A stretch of DNA of 64,000 nt from Liolophura sinensis. Lineage: Eukaryota > Mollusca > Polyplacophora > Chitonida > Chitonidae. The notes beneath the pieces were generated by a model. That model was not told the DNA's origin and made no database searches. It was given only the letters and a program-made list of their open reading frames with translations. The stretch spans positions 23,534,226 through 23,598,225 of the forward strand of contig NC_088301.1 of the NCBI RefSeq assembly GCF_032854445.1, written 5' to 3'. Below, piece after piece: positions 51,679 to 63,220 of the stretch (its first letter is position 1; each line of letters opens with the position of its first letter). Both the position numbers and the translations under genes were made by a program.

Positions 51679-52660
51679 GTATATGGCTGCTACATGTAGA
51701 TAAATGCCTGTGTATATCCCTACCCTGAGTACGGTAGCTGACTGCACTTCCAGCCACACAGTGTCGCTGTAATTTTTGTTACAGGTGTGGCTAGATGTAC
51801 AGTTAAATTGGTCAGGTTAAATTTTTATACCTGCCTGTGATACTTCCTTAAGGGGTGATCGAAAGTTTGCATTAGGCTGTGTGGCTGTAGTCAGCCATAC
51901 TGTTGTATAGGGGGTAATGAACATTTTCAATAAATTCCTAATTTGTAGTATATATCATTTATCATATGTAAGTGCTCATATTTTTGTACTTAGGTTCTGT
52001 ATAGTTGTTACCAATTTACAGTTTTTAGTTATTGTTTGTTTTTTTTTTTTTGTTTTTTTTTGTTTTTTTTTTTTACATTTTTTTTCTCTGTTTGTTTTCC
52101 ATATGTACTACATTTGTAAACCCTGGTTTATATACTTTTTAAAGTTGTAAGTTATTCGTAGCTTAGCTGGTTAATTTTGGGGTATGTAGATCTTAATAGA
52201 AACTGCATGTCTTCACCATTGTACAGGTGCACTTGTCTTACCTTGAGCTTTCTTTGTCAACTCGTCAGGTGTTGTATACGTCCTTATTGAATTACACCTC
52301 TCCCTTGATTTAACCCGTCATTATTATATTTTTTTGTCATGCCTGTGCATGCATCGGTGTATGACCACGGGATATTAATACATCGTTAACCTGAAAGATA
52401 AGTACTTTTCAAGCTTGTATTATTTTGTATAGTTTGCTGATTGCCGTGACGTGTCACTACGGGCCAGGCGTTTCGGATTCCGTACCCAGCGGTCGACTCC
52501 AGTAGGCGGGAGGTCTATCCTGGGTATATATTTTACCTGTGCATCATTTGCATAATATCCTGGTGACATATTGCTTGTCCAGTACTTCACCTCATGCCTT
52601 GCTTCATACGCAAGTAAAAAATCATTGCAAATAAATTCTTGAAAACTATGTTCAGCTGCT
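50565..52660 (+). other. 3' UTR and downstream flank
   Basis: No coding seen. Candidate poly(A) signals AATAAA lie at 50666-50671, 51064-51069 and 51335-51340, with further ones near 51929 and 52632. T-rich runs at 52037-52086. Which signal is used cannot be told from sequence alone. Confidence 0.65.
51622..51668. repeat. (AT)n microsatellite
   Basis: Uninterrupted AT dinucleotides, then ACACACATATGTATAT. In the 3' flank or long 3' UTR. Confidence 0.95.
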
Positions 52661-52724
52661 CTTCCTGTTTGTGTTCGTGTTTATAAAATACACGCCGCGG
52701 TATTATTTCACTTATCTATTTGGG

Positions 52725-52915
52725 TTCTTCGTTGGCTCAGTTGAATAAAGCGTTACTCTGTATCTGATTGGTAGCAGTCTCTGCTCCGTCTTCAGGTTAG
52801 GAGGTTTGTCAGGAACCTGATGAAGATCGGTTGTTTAGTCGGGCCACTCTGGTTTCCTCCATCAATAAACCCAACCGCAGTTTTATAGGTGAAAGTTTCG
52901 TCACTTTGGCATGAA
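52725..52915 (+). repeat. Old, decayed SINE copy
   Basis: TTGGCTCAGTTGAATAAAGC recalls the A-box; later AGGTTTGTCAGGAACCTGAT, CTGGTTTCCTCC and ATAGGTGAAAGTTTCGTC follow the family order with many changes. Confidence 0.65.
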
Positions 52916-54029
52916 TGATTCAAATCGATTTGTAAATATTTCAGTTGTAAATAATGTTAGGGGAGACAACTAGGCTGAGGTTGGTTAACAGTAACCTGAA
53001 GACTTTACATATCGCTACTTCAGTGTCCCCACTTCCACAGAGCCATTAATCGAAATGCGAATAGTCTGTTGAATAAAGGGACGAACTGAAATCGGTTCTA
53101 CAAATAGCACTACACTAATATAATAAAAGACTTAGAGAATATAAAATAAAAACAGAGTATCGAAGAAAGTGTTATAATTGGCAAATGGTCACACGTAACT
53201 AGTGAAATGTGTCTTCTTGTCAGTTAGGGTTTAATGAACCAAAGTAAAGAGTTACAATCTGTTTCCCAAGTTGTCCCCTTATGTACCAGCGGACGCAGAC
53301 GGACGGTATGTGGGGTTCGTTAACATGTTCAGAGTCGACAATTTTAATTTCCATGGTCATAAAAAGCAAACGACGATTAGTTTCACCTACATGAAACGGA
53401 ATCATCGCTTGCTCAGTTATCGGTGTGGGTGTGTCCTGTTTTTGAGGTTAAGGAAGTTCTCAAATGCAATTATTTTCATGCGTGTACGGGAATGCCTAAC
53501 CTTTCACGGCTTCCGTGATTTCATTGATTTGTTTGTTTGTTTGTTTGTTTGGTGGATTGCCTTGGTTTATTGATTGTAATGTTAACATCGTATTTACATG
53601 ATACCAGCTGGGTTTAATGGATGATGGAAATATACCATGCGTGGGCAAACAACAGACAAGACCAACCGCCTGTGAAATCTGACTTGGAATGCGTTGTTTA
53701 ACTGATTAATAGCCCGTTTTCTCTCTGGGAATTGTCACACTGAAATTCGCAATCCTTTGTGATTGTTGTACATGCCGCAATATTTTTTTTAGTTTTTTAG
53801 GTTTTGGATATGTCTAGTTACACTTTTCAAGAAAGCCTCATTGCGTCTTACCGGTACTGCTCAACTGAAAACACCAACTACAGACTATCATAAACGTTAT
53901 TGTTATGAGCTGGATGGCATCGAACTGGCCTGTTGGTTGAGCAAATATACTGAACAAAAACATGTGCTATTTTATACCCATATAGAACAAAGTGGATAAA
54001 GCTGGTTTATGGACGTTAAGAGCGTCCGC
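52916..54029. other. Intergenic, no gene seen
   Basis: Only short chance frames. About 53060-53230 resembles part of the dispersed repeat near 56430-56620 (shared AATTGGCAAATGGTCACAC-like stretch). A GTTT run sits at 53529-53551. Confidence 0.6.
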
Positions 54030-54900
54030 TAAAATAGGATTAAGCATTTAGGTGCGCTTGATGCACCCTCCACAGTCAACGGTACAATAATGGGGTCACT
54101 TTTTGATTTTACAGGGACTGTTCCTGACCTTGTTCGCTTCCGCATAAGTCCCCATCTCACATTCACAACAGCAAGGCAAAGTTGTCTCATTGACAGCCTA
54201 ATACCGGTGAACACAGCATATTAAGCAAGCTGCGCCATTGCTGTACCAACGTAACGCCCAGATCTAGAACATTCTGGGGTTGCCGTCTCAAGGCACAAAG
54301 ACTTCTTCCAAGAGGATCCTATACGTGTTCGATAGGATTGAGGTACGGTGATTGCGAGGGCCTCCTCATGACCTCAATACTCGCATCTTGCAGGAAATTT
54401 CGTGTGTGGTGTCACTATTTGTCATATTCGAACTGGAGCAACCATGAACGACTCCAGCTCCGGATACAGCGTATAACGTGATTCGTGGTTAAAGACAACC
54501 CTATGCCATTGTCTCTGGAAATTGCCTGGAGAGTAGATGTTCATTACGGTTTACCAGTGTCAGTATAGGCCCAAAATAAGGACGTCGGTCACGGACATGG
54601 GCAGCACGCCAGATGTTTCGTGTGGTCTGGGCAGTTACGCGACCCCAAAACAGCGCGTTACTGGTTAACGTTGCTGACGTAAGCCGATTACGCAAATGAC
54701 GAAGCCGAATTTGATAGTCGCCACATTCCACATGTGACTATCCTGACCTGCATGGGGCGATCAGGTGTCGCACACGTATGAATTGCCAGTCTACTGCGTC
54801 TCATGACACGTGCAACAGCCACAGAAGTCTGACGAAAGCCAACTGCACGTCAACGTTCAACATTTATAAGGCGTGGCATGAGAATTGTTTATATATTAAG
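54030..54900 (-). pseudogene. Decayed Tc1-like transposase
   Basis: Minus-strand pieces in order match Tc1/mariner transposase: R-A-V-G-F-R-Q-T-S-V-A-V-A-R near 54,840, Y-Q-I-R-L-R-H-L-R-N-R near 54,700, R-D-R-R-P-Y-F-G-P-I-L-T near 54,580, Q-W-H-R-V-V-F-N-H-E-S-R near 54,500 and S-P-Y-L-N-P-I-E-H near 54,340, then a stop. Family sequences have S-D-E-S and S-P-D-L-N-P; here both catalytic aspartates are replaced (H and Y). In-frame stops and shifts confirm it is dead. The inverted repeat ends were not located. Confidence 0.82.
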
Positions 54901-56033
54901 GAATGTTACCGTGCTTAGCTAATCACCAGCAATTTCTGCACACCTCTCTTCTGCACATTTCTCCAAATGTAAAGTTCCTTTTTTTGTTCTGCATACCATG
55001 TGCAGTCTTGCCCAAGAATTACTGATCTGTATTTTTGTATTGCATGGGCGGCAAATGGAGTATATGGAATTAAGAAGTACTTTCATCCCTTTTTTGATTG
55101 GTTGGTTGGCTGATTGATTGTTTGTTTAACGCCTTAATGAAGAATTTCGAAGACGGATTATAGGTTCATCGGTTGTGGAAACCATGTACTTTAAGTGAAC
55201 CATCGCCCTTCGCCAGGTATATGGCAAACCTCCACACTTGTAGGTCGTAGCTAGACCAGCCAGTTTGTTTCACTGAAGTGATAAACACTCCGAGATGTTG
55301 GCAGACTCGCTTGAATCCAAGGAAGTAAAAGGACAGCAAATTTATCACACAAATGGTTTGAGCTGTGCGGGGTACATATATCAAGTCTTCGCTGAAATAA
55401 ATGTAAAGCCAATGGAAATTTTCTAGGGTTACTCTAGTATATAAAGTATTGTCGAGTTGCACTTGCCTGGATTTAGTGGACAGTTTTTCACTCACAGTGA
55501 TCTATTAACTGCCGACGGTGTGGAACATTTCCATGCCTTTGTTTGGTGACGAGATGTGCTCCAATGTATTGACGATCGTAGAAAATTCAGTGAAGCAATT
55601 TGCGCACACTGACACAAAGTAATCGTTTGCCAAGTCCTTGTTCATTTGCACTGTAGTCGAAATATGTCTGATTCAGTCTGACTGCCTTTCAAGACGTGCC
55701 TAGACAAGTCTAGTTTATGGCTCCGGGGCCTCTCGACTATTTATGTCAATTCTAAAACGCAAACAGCTACGCCGTTCGTAGTTACAGGGTAATTTCGCGA
55801 ATCTGTACAAATCGCTAAATTGGTTATTCCAATCATGTGAATTAAGCCATCAATCGTGGTATGCGACTGTTATTCATCACGTGACGTCTGCTTGGTTGGC
55901 GGGTCTGGTTAGATTTATGGATCCAGCGGCTGACACCAAAGCTGACGCTCATCTAAGGCTTGATCATTGACAGATATTTAGGTCTTCACCAATATTAGAC
56001 GTCAAAGAGCTTTTCTTTGCGTCTTCAGTATGA

Positions 56034-56129
56034 TTTATTTATTTATTTACTTTTTTGATTGGTGTTTTGTGCCGTACTCAAGAATATTTCACTTATACGA
56101 CGGCGACCAGCATTATGGTAGGAGGAAAA
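56034..56129 (-). mobile_element. 5'-truncated SINE insertion with 11-bp target duplication
   Basis: Reads TTATTTATTTATTTAC, TTGGTGTTTTGTGCCG and CAGCATTATGGTAGGAGG, the complement of the SINE 3' end. CTTCAGTATGA flanks it at 56023-56033 and 56130-56140. The matching place in copy 2 (near 61055-61065) has no insert. Confidence 0.9.
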
Positions 56130-56285
56130 CTTCAGTATGAAGAGGAGTGTTGCTCCATCTAAGAAATTATGTGTCATACATGGATATGCTGGGTTCATGT
56201 ACAAGGTAGCTTCATAAGAAGAAGCAGGCCTCGAGTCTTGGTGTGCTGTGAAGTGCATGCTATGTCCTTTTTCTTTATACACAAT

Positions 56286-56403
56286 GTGGTCGTGGGTTTC
56301 GCCTGAACTCAGGGCGGTTTTCTCCCACGTAATGCTGGCCGCCGTCGTATAAGTGAAATATTCTGGAGTAAAGCGTAAACACCAATCAAATAATTAAATA
56401 AAT
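56286..56403 (+). repeat. 5'-truncated SINE, opposite to its neighbour
   Basis: TGTGGTCGTGGGTTTCGCC, AATGCTGGCCGCCGTCGTAT and AACACCAATCAAATAATTAA. With the SINE 150 bp upstream it forms an inverted pair that could fold as a hairpin. Confidence 0.85.
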
Positions 56404-56730
56404 CATAGTGTATAAACTAGTTTATAAATGCCCCTCAGAAAATAAAAAGTTTTGTGAGAAATTTGAAGCCCTCTAACGTATAAAAGTATTTCGTGAATAT
56501 AAAAGAAAAAGGCTACTTACTGCACAGAGTAAAACCAGAGCAAGTCTGCACGACAGTGTGATAGTTGCCAAATGGCCACACTTGGTATTGGTGAAGCGTC
56601 TTTTTTGTTCTCCTCATGCGTGTTATAAATTAATTATGATCCCGTGTGATTTTTTTGGAACCGATTTGACATGGTTTTTATTTGGATCATGTTGCTATTG
56701 ATTTATTAATTTGATTTGTGATGCTCGCTG

Positions 56731-58884
56731 TAAATCAACACCACTCCTTACTCACCAAACTTCCTGGCCTTTAAAGTTGCAGTCGATCCAATCCTACGTA
56801 TAACTTGATTTGAACTCGCGGCTTCACTGATTATTAACGATCGCTTCAGTGCATATGGTAAGTTCCTTTCATTGATGCATGGATTAGCTTTCGTTGATGG
56901 GGATTAATGATGTTCATCGCCCTCTATGTGCATTTAAGATCTAAGGTTTGGACTTTACAGAACCTAGATCTGAATCTGCCAAGGTTAATCTGGTAAAAGA
57001 GACAACTGTATCTATTACCTGTAACGTTAGTTATTATGTTTGTCAGCATGAAGAAATATCGATTGCTTAAAATGGAAGACACCATCGAAGGAGTCAGGAA
57101 CAAAGTGACTCTCAGAATTATACAGCTATATAGCTGCTGTTAATTTTACTTTTGTAAATTGTGTATAAGTATTTTTTATGTTTTTGTTTGTTTTTCTTCT
57201 CATATTGCGTTTTGGCTGCTTGTATACAAATACGCAAAAAAAGTCCTGGTTGTGGATTACTCATTATAGCGTCATAAATGTACCAGAGCTACGTGTTGCT
57301 TATATTGCTAGAAAACAACTCTCTTTTCCTTTATTTTCGTATACGAAACTTGTAAATTGTACCGAAAGCGTATTGACTTCATTTGAGGATTTAGTGACCA
57401 ACATGATTGTGGGTTGAAAAATTGCTCGGATTTATCAGTGATGTTCGGATTACATTACTGCAATTGTAAATCGTGACAAAAAAGACGAAACAACTGAAGA
57501 CTTTTCCTATAATTTTCTTCTGATGACGTAATATGTTGAAAACATATATAAATATCTTGAAGAAAGGACCAGAGGTTGTAATCTGAAACATTTGCTGACA
57601 GCTCTCGCCCCAATATCCCGTGGGAATTAACTCAGCCAAGAAAGCTGAGCAGCCAAACATGTCCCTTTGACGTAATCGATTGTAACCAGCACATAAGCTG
57701 TAGAACTGCGAACTGTAAAGTTTCGGGAGACAAGCTGACCTAGGTCAGTTTAGCAGGGGAAGGCTGAGCCATGTTTGCATATTATTTCTTGTACACACGC
57801 GTCCACAGTCAAAAAATGTTGGAAGGAACCCATAAAAAAGGAAATAAAACTAAGGAGAAAACGGCCATGACAGACACGAAAATCCAGCAGCTGCGTTTAT
57901 CGATCAAGTTTCTCTTGTGAGCCTGTAATGGGAAGTTTGTTATCTGTCATCGCTGAACTATAGTCAGGCTAAATTGTGCTTCTCGCCGCTGCTAAATACA
58001 AAAAGGCACATCGTCTGTAATTGGTTTTTTTTAGGCTTCAGATTTTACAGGACAGAAACACTTTAACCTTAAGGTCGACACTGTATGATGTTTCATGTCG
58101 TTGTATATAGTTGTTGTGTGTGGGGGTTTTTTTTTTTTGCATTTTTTGGAGGGCTTGTGACCACTTTCGTAGTACTCTTCACACAAAGATCAATTGTATA
58201 CCAATTTTTTTCTCAAGGATACTGTTCAGGTTACAATACCATAAGCGCGGCATAGTTTAGAAGAAAATTTTTAAAAAACGAATTTTCCTTTTGTGAATGG
58301 TTCTTTGTTCTGATGAACCCAATAGATTTTGTTGACGGGAATTATTCAAGTGTAGTTGATGCGATTAGATAATAACTTGGAAGAACTCCAAATATCAGGC
58401 GATGTTTAGGGTAGTTGGATGTTTGGCGATATTCAGAATTGTGTTTGTTATGTCAGTTGTCCATCTTTACACAGAAATATTGCATTCCATTATCACGAGT
58501 CATCGCCAAAACCGATGGCTGATAAGACATGTTATAGAATGCCTATAGACCCTAGAAGGGTACCTTTAATATCAAAAGCTGAGTTTAATTTCAGTTTTTA
58601 TGAGATAGCGCATAAACACCTAATCGCAGTTTTCGGGAACAGCTCCACTGAATTCTCCAAACACCATCACCTGTGTTGAGCTCAAAAAACCATAGTGGCA
58701 TGCCACATAAGCCTGGTTGGTATACCACATACATGTTGTTTTATGGACTAATCAGATTCAGAAAAGTCCTCTTCTCGCCGCAGTATGTATTATCATGAAG
58801 GTGAAAACGACAATCATATCCTTGTCTAGCTCACTTGCACCGCGTGTACCATGCACCGCGTGTACTATACAAGTTCTCGATGAT
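56731..58884. other. Intergenic, nothing recognised
   Basis: AT-rich with T-runs (58119-58138). No frame longer than about 90 codons, and none resembles a known protein. Confidence 0.6.
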
Positions 58885-59123
58885 TTTTTTTTTTTTTTGA
58901 TTGGTGTTTTACGCCGTACTCAAGAATATTTCACTTATACGACGACGACCAGCATTATGGTGGGCGGACGACCATCCGCAGGTTGCTAGCTGACCTTCAC
59001 ACATACGGCCGGAGAGGAAGCCAGCATGAGCTGGACTTGAACTCACAGCGACCGCATTGGTGGGAGACTCCTGGGTCATTACGCTGCGCTAGCGCGCAAA
59101 CCAACTGAGCCACGGAGGCCCCT
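58885..59123 (-). mobile_element. SINE with intact promoter boxes and 13-bp target duplication
   Basis: On the minus strand it begins GGGGCCTCCGTGGCTCAGTT with A-box, then GAGTTCAAGTCC B-box, and ends in a poly(A) run (T-run at 58885 on plus). AGTTCTCGATGAT flanks both sides (58872-58884 and 59124-59136), a perfect 13-bp duplication. The body lacks the middle block around the GGGTTTCCC segment. Clean boxes and perfect duplication point to recent insertion. Confidence 0.93.
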
Positions 59124-59439
59124 AGTTCTCGATGATAAAATATGTATTTCAGTTGCACTTTGAATAGCAACTATTCATATATCTAATGGGGCAATCCATT
59201 TCCACAAGATGAATATACAACACATAGCCGCAGGTTAAACGGAATAAGACAGAGTGATGAAACAGAATGTCGTGCATTCTGTGGGCTCAGTCCATATTAT
59301 ACTTACAAAGGATTTCTACTCGTTGTAAAACTTACAGTGAAGACATTTGATGGAGTAACCCTGACACAATAGTTTTTGTAGTAATAATTTGCAAAGTTTA
59401 TTGAAATCGCGACACGACACTCACGATCTACAAATTGCT

Positions 59440-60130
59440 TCAAGGCGAGATTTGTACATTTGCAGGATCTTTTGGTATATTTCTATGCAAATAAGGATAG
59501 TTTACAGAGTCAAATTTTGAAGCATCCTTCTTGTGGTATAGTCCTTGGAGAATGGAAAGCGTTTTGGTCTTTGTACAAATATAGTTTCAGAAAAGATGTA
59601 CCATCTGGAGAGTAGTTTCCTTTAAACCCAGCGAAGGTGGATTTGTTTCATACCCTTTGCTGTACAAAGCTGGCAGATCATTAATATAGTGTAATATACA
59701 AGTGAATGAGAAAGATTGGGCCTGGTAGGGATTACTCTACAATAGTTTCTGCATATAGTCGTATTCATACGAGAAAGGTATAGATCAGTTAAAAGCGGGC
59801 CACAATTTGTACTCATGGGAACACCTATACAATGTTGATATATGGTTTCCCCAAATTTCACATAGATTTCACATGGATAGCTACATGTAGTGGAACTGAA
59901 GGCTTTTCCGCCTTCGTTAATGTACTGGTGACCAGTTTATTAAACAGCCATATAATTAATGATTTAATTGATAGAATTCCATCACTGTGAGGAATAGCAG
60001 TATAGAGAGTTGAGAAATCCCACGTGGAGGTGTCTTCAGACGGTTCTAGTTCTTTTGTGAGACCTTTTAAGAATCCAATTGGACTTTTTCCAAAGTGACT
60101 GCACTTATTGCAATGCCTTCGTTAAGAGAG
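59440..60130 (-). pseudogene. Decayed Penelope-like reverse transcriptase fragment
   Basis: Minus-strand pieces in order: S-T-W-D-F-S-T-L-Y-T-A-I-P-H (about 59,980-60,040), I-G-V-P-M-S-T-N-C-G-P-L-L (about 59,790-59,830), H-Y-I-N-D-L (59,673-59,690; usual Y-I-D-D) and L-C-K-L-S-L-F-A (near 59,490). They match the Y-D-F-S-T-L-Y-T, M-G-T-N-C-A-P-L-L and Y-I-D-D blocks of Penelope-like elements. A frameshift separates them, stops occur, and the catalytic Y-I-D-D has Asp changed to Asn. No endonuclease part was found. Confidence 0.78.
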
Positions 60131-60369
60131 TAGATACGAGTTTCGTGGTTCAGCGTTATGACCCCGCAATAAAGCAGCCATGGGGATTTATGCATTATTG
60201 AAATCAGTTAAAGTTGTGGTATGTGAGTGTGACTGGAAGGTACGGATAAACTCACCTGTTATCGAAAGGTCGGATTTTTAAAAAAATAGTTCCTCTAGAA
60301 TGTAGGTCGTTATGGAATACGTTGATGTTGGGGCAGTTAATTAAAACAACCGCCCATAACCAGTACCTG

Positions 60370-61425
60370 GCAAGCCTCCTTACATAAGGTCGTAGATGAA
60401 CTAGTGAAGGCTGGACTTCAGTCTGCGACCAGGCGGTTTGCAAAAGAGCAGTGGTTTGAGTATCGACTTAACAACAAAATTAATGGCTGGTGTTCGGTCT
60501 AGTATCTACATGGTAACTTAGTCACCTAAACTCATTCATCCTCACGACTCAGGCCTACGCTGTTTCACACAGGTGATAAACAGTTCGAGATGTTGGGGAG
60601 AACATTTATATACACTGATATACAAAAGTAATCGCTTGCCAAGTCCTTGTTTATTTGCCCGAAATTCGAAATATGTCTGTGTCAATTTGCTCGCCTGTCC
60701 AAACGTTTCTGGACAAGTCTAGTTTATGGATGAAGGGTCTATCGACTACTTACAGCAATTCAAAAACGTAAACCGTTTCGCCCTTCGAAGTTACAGGGTT
60801 ATTTTGTGAATCTGAACAAATTGCTAAATTGGTTATTCCAATCAGATGAATAAAGACATGAATCTCGATTGATTTATGTTGGTTTGCTACTGTAATTGAT
60901 CACGTGACGTCTGCTTGGTTGGCGGGCCTGATTGGATTTATGGATCCAGTGGCTGACAACAAAGCTGACGCTGTGAAAATCATCCAAGGCTTGGTCATAG
61001 ATAAGATATTTAGGGCATCGCCAATATTGAGGGTCACGGAGCTTCTCTGTGCGTTATCACTGTGAAAAAGAGTGCTGTTCCATGTTGTGGTTCCTCTTAG
61101 TGTGTGAGAAAACAGGTCTCGCTCATTGGTGTGCTGTCATCTACCCGCTATGTCTCCTTTCATCAAGTAATATAATCCAGTTGCTCAATTCTCCTTAAGC
61201 ATCTCAGAACACAAACGTTTTAAGAATAAAGCGAAACTCTCCAACGTAAATAATCATTTACTGAATATCTATTTAAATAACGTATCGTCCATTTCTCATG
61301 GAATATTGTTCGGTACGACTTGATTGGAACTGATGTGTTATAGTCTATACGGTCTAACACGTTATAACTTATTTTTAGGATCGTCTTGCCTTTTCATTCA
61401 TCAACTTGATTAGTGATCTTTTGGA
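60370..61425. repeat. Dispersed repeat, copy 2
   Basis: Counterpart of 55190-56730 without the two SINEs. Clear shared blocks include GATAAACAGTTCGAGATGTT, GACAAGTCTAGTTTATGGAT and CACGTGACGTCTGCTTGGTT. By eye, similarity is high in the centre (about 60630-61080) and fades outward. Confidence 0.8.
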
Positions 61426-61644
61426 TCCTTTTAAAATTGGGTATTTGTGGATAGTAATAGATTTATGAAAAATAATATGTTTTATAATTTTAGCAGAACT
61501 ATACAGATTGATCAGTCAAGGCTGCTGTTTGATCAAAGCTGCATTAGTAACCGTCATGGTAGACGACACAGAAATTGTGTCGACGTGCAGGCCTCACATT
61601 ATTATAAACTGTGTATCCAGCGACATCGTTAATCATGTCAAGTC

Positions 61645-61996
61645 TGTTGTCGCAACCCCTATTGAAATAAATTACCCCTATTGAACCAATTACTTCAGTA
61701 GGGGTTGCAATCGTAACTATTAACGAGGCGCGGGAGTGGGGGGGGGGGTGGGGGAGGGGGGGCGGGGGAGCTTAAAAATTACTGGAAATCCTGTTTTACG
61801 GTATTTCATATATATTTTGCCTGAACAGCAGAACTAGCATGGAGTATAATAGGGAATAGCTATTTTTCCCGTAATTTTGGGCACAGAGCTGTGTACTTAA
61901 GTAGGACAAGAATATTTGACAGTAACTGCACCTCCAACCCCTATTGAAGTAACTGTTTCATTAGGGGGAATTTATTTCAGTAGGGGTTGCGACAAC
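61645..61996. mobile_element. Foldback/MITE-like element with double hairpin ends, 352 bp
   Basis: Outer ends are inverted: GTTGTCGCAACCCCTATTGA at left, and its complement with few changes at right (TTTCAGTAGGGGTTGCGAC). Each end is also its own hairpin, with CAACCCCTATTGAA facing TTCAGTAGGGGTTG at 61653-61708 and 61935-61990. No coding. A clear target duplication was not seen. Confidence 0.75.
61731..61770 (+). other. G-quadruplex-prone G-run
   Basis: Long G-tracts split by single T, A or C bases. It lies between the hairpin ends of the foldback element. Similar but looser G-rich stretches are at 62820-62893 and 13887-13915. Confidence 0.7.
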
Positions 61997-63220
61997 TTCT
62001 CCTAAAATGATGATATCACTTTAGGCGACCAGATGATTTCATTGGTATGTAATCAATGACTTTGACTGCCAAGAATACTGAGTGGCTATCCATAAGAACT
62101 TGTGATTTAAGGCTTCAAGTGGTATTTAACACGTCCATTTATACAAAAATCATAAGAAAATTCCATATATACTATGATATTAGTATGAACTTACTAGTGT
62201 TTCACACTGTTAGATCCAAGCAAGTAATTTTCATATAAGCTGCATTTTTAGAAACACGTGACAAGTTTAAGTGAGACACCATGGCCAACTGTGCATAAGA
62301 CAGCTGTGTACCTGAAATTTGCAATGATGTAGGTCTAAATCTTTCTACTCCACATTTGCCTTACCGCCCTTTTTTAAAATTCAGATAGCCCTGAACAATG
62401 TTTTACATATTGCTACTACAAAATATTTGGGGGGGGAAGAGGGATTAGTAAGGGAAGAGAATTCACAGTCACATTTCTCGTTGATTCACACTCTAGAGTG
62501 CTGCTGTGCAGCAAAGTATATGTGGCGTTTTTGTACTCAAGGTGATTAAAAAGGTAATTTTATTAACTGCGATCAGAAACTCTATAAGTCGCTCTGTCTG
62601 TCGGTCGGTCAAATATTTGACACATCGACGCTAGCAGGATAAAAGACGAACCATTTGAGGTACGGATTCCAAATTTGGCGCACTACCTTAAATGGACATA
62701 GAGCATGTTCCCATTGAAAACTACATCATTGCGACTTATATAACGGTTTCTATGGCAACAAATTAAGTAAAAAGTTTGAAGTATCTTTTAGCAGGGTCTT
62801 GACTTAGAACGGATGGGTTGGAGATGTTGGAGGGGATTGTGGGGGTAGAGGGAGGGGGTTGGGGGAGTGTGAGTGGGTGGTGGGCACCAGGTGGCTGTCT
62901 TGCTTTCATGCAAAATTTCTTGTTACCGGTATTCCAAGGGTACTACTGTATAGTTATTCATCAAACTTGACACACATCCCTTATGGTCAAGTTTATGCTG
63001 CTCCACCCTACATTTTAATCTCATTTGCACATTCCCAAGGGAACTACGGAATAGATCTTAACCAATCACACACATTATACCCACATTATATGTTTGTAAC
63101 CAGAAACCAAATATGTTTTCCATTTGGCCTTAGCAGAGACAGGTCTCATGTTTACAGGTTTCTGCAGTGCTGCATATAATACACTAGTGCGCATCTGATG
63201 TTAATTTACTTGAGTAATAG
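61997..63220. other. Intergenic, no gene seen
   Basis: Contains a G-rich stretch at 62820-62893 and two blocks (62610-62760, 62905-63060) whose wording (TTCCAAATTTGGCGC, TTCCAAGGGTACTAC) looks like dispersed repeat debris. I cannot name a family. Confidence 0.5.

Larger units (their letters stand above)
55190..56730. repeat. Dispersed repeat, copy 1
   Basis: Matches 60370-61425 in order over about 1 kb: GATAAACACTCCGAGATGTT, AGACAAGTCTAGTTTATGG, TTACAGGGT, AAATTGGTTATTCCAATCA, TCACGTGACGTCTGCTTGGT, TTATGGATCCAG and AAAGCTGACGCT. It has about 300 bp extra near 55300-55610 and two SINE insertions (56034-56129 and 56286-56403) that copy 2 lacks. No open frame, so the type of element is unknown. 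Confidence 0.8.

Noticed and set aside
53271-53573. 100-codon plus-strand frame near the dispersed repeat debris
   Set aside because: Ends in a (GTTT)n-encoded run, shows no known motif and lies in repeat-like sequence.
57178-57417. 79-codon hydrophobic frame as a small membrane protein
   Set aside because: Start lies in T-rich low-complexity sequence; no promoter, splice or homology support.
58885-59123. A tRNA gene, from the clear A- and B-box sequences in this and other copies
   Set aside because: The boxes belong to SINE heads: each is followed by the same SINE body and tail, and target duplications flank several. No complete cloverleaf was found.
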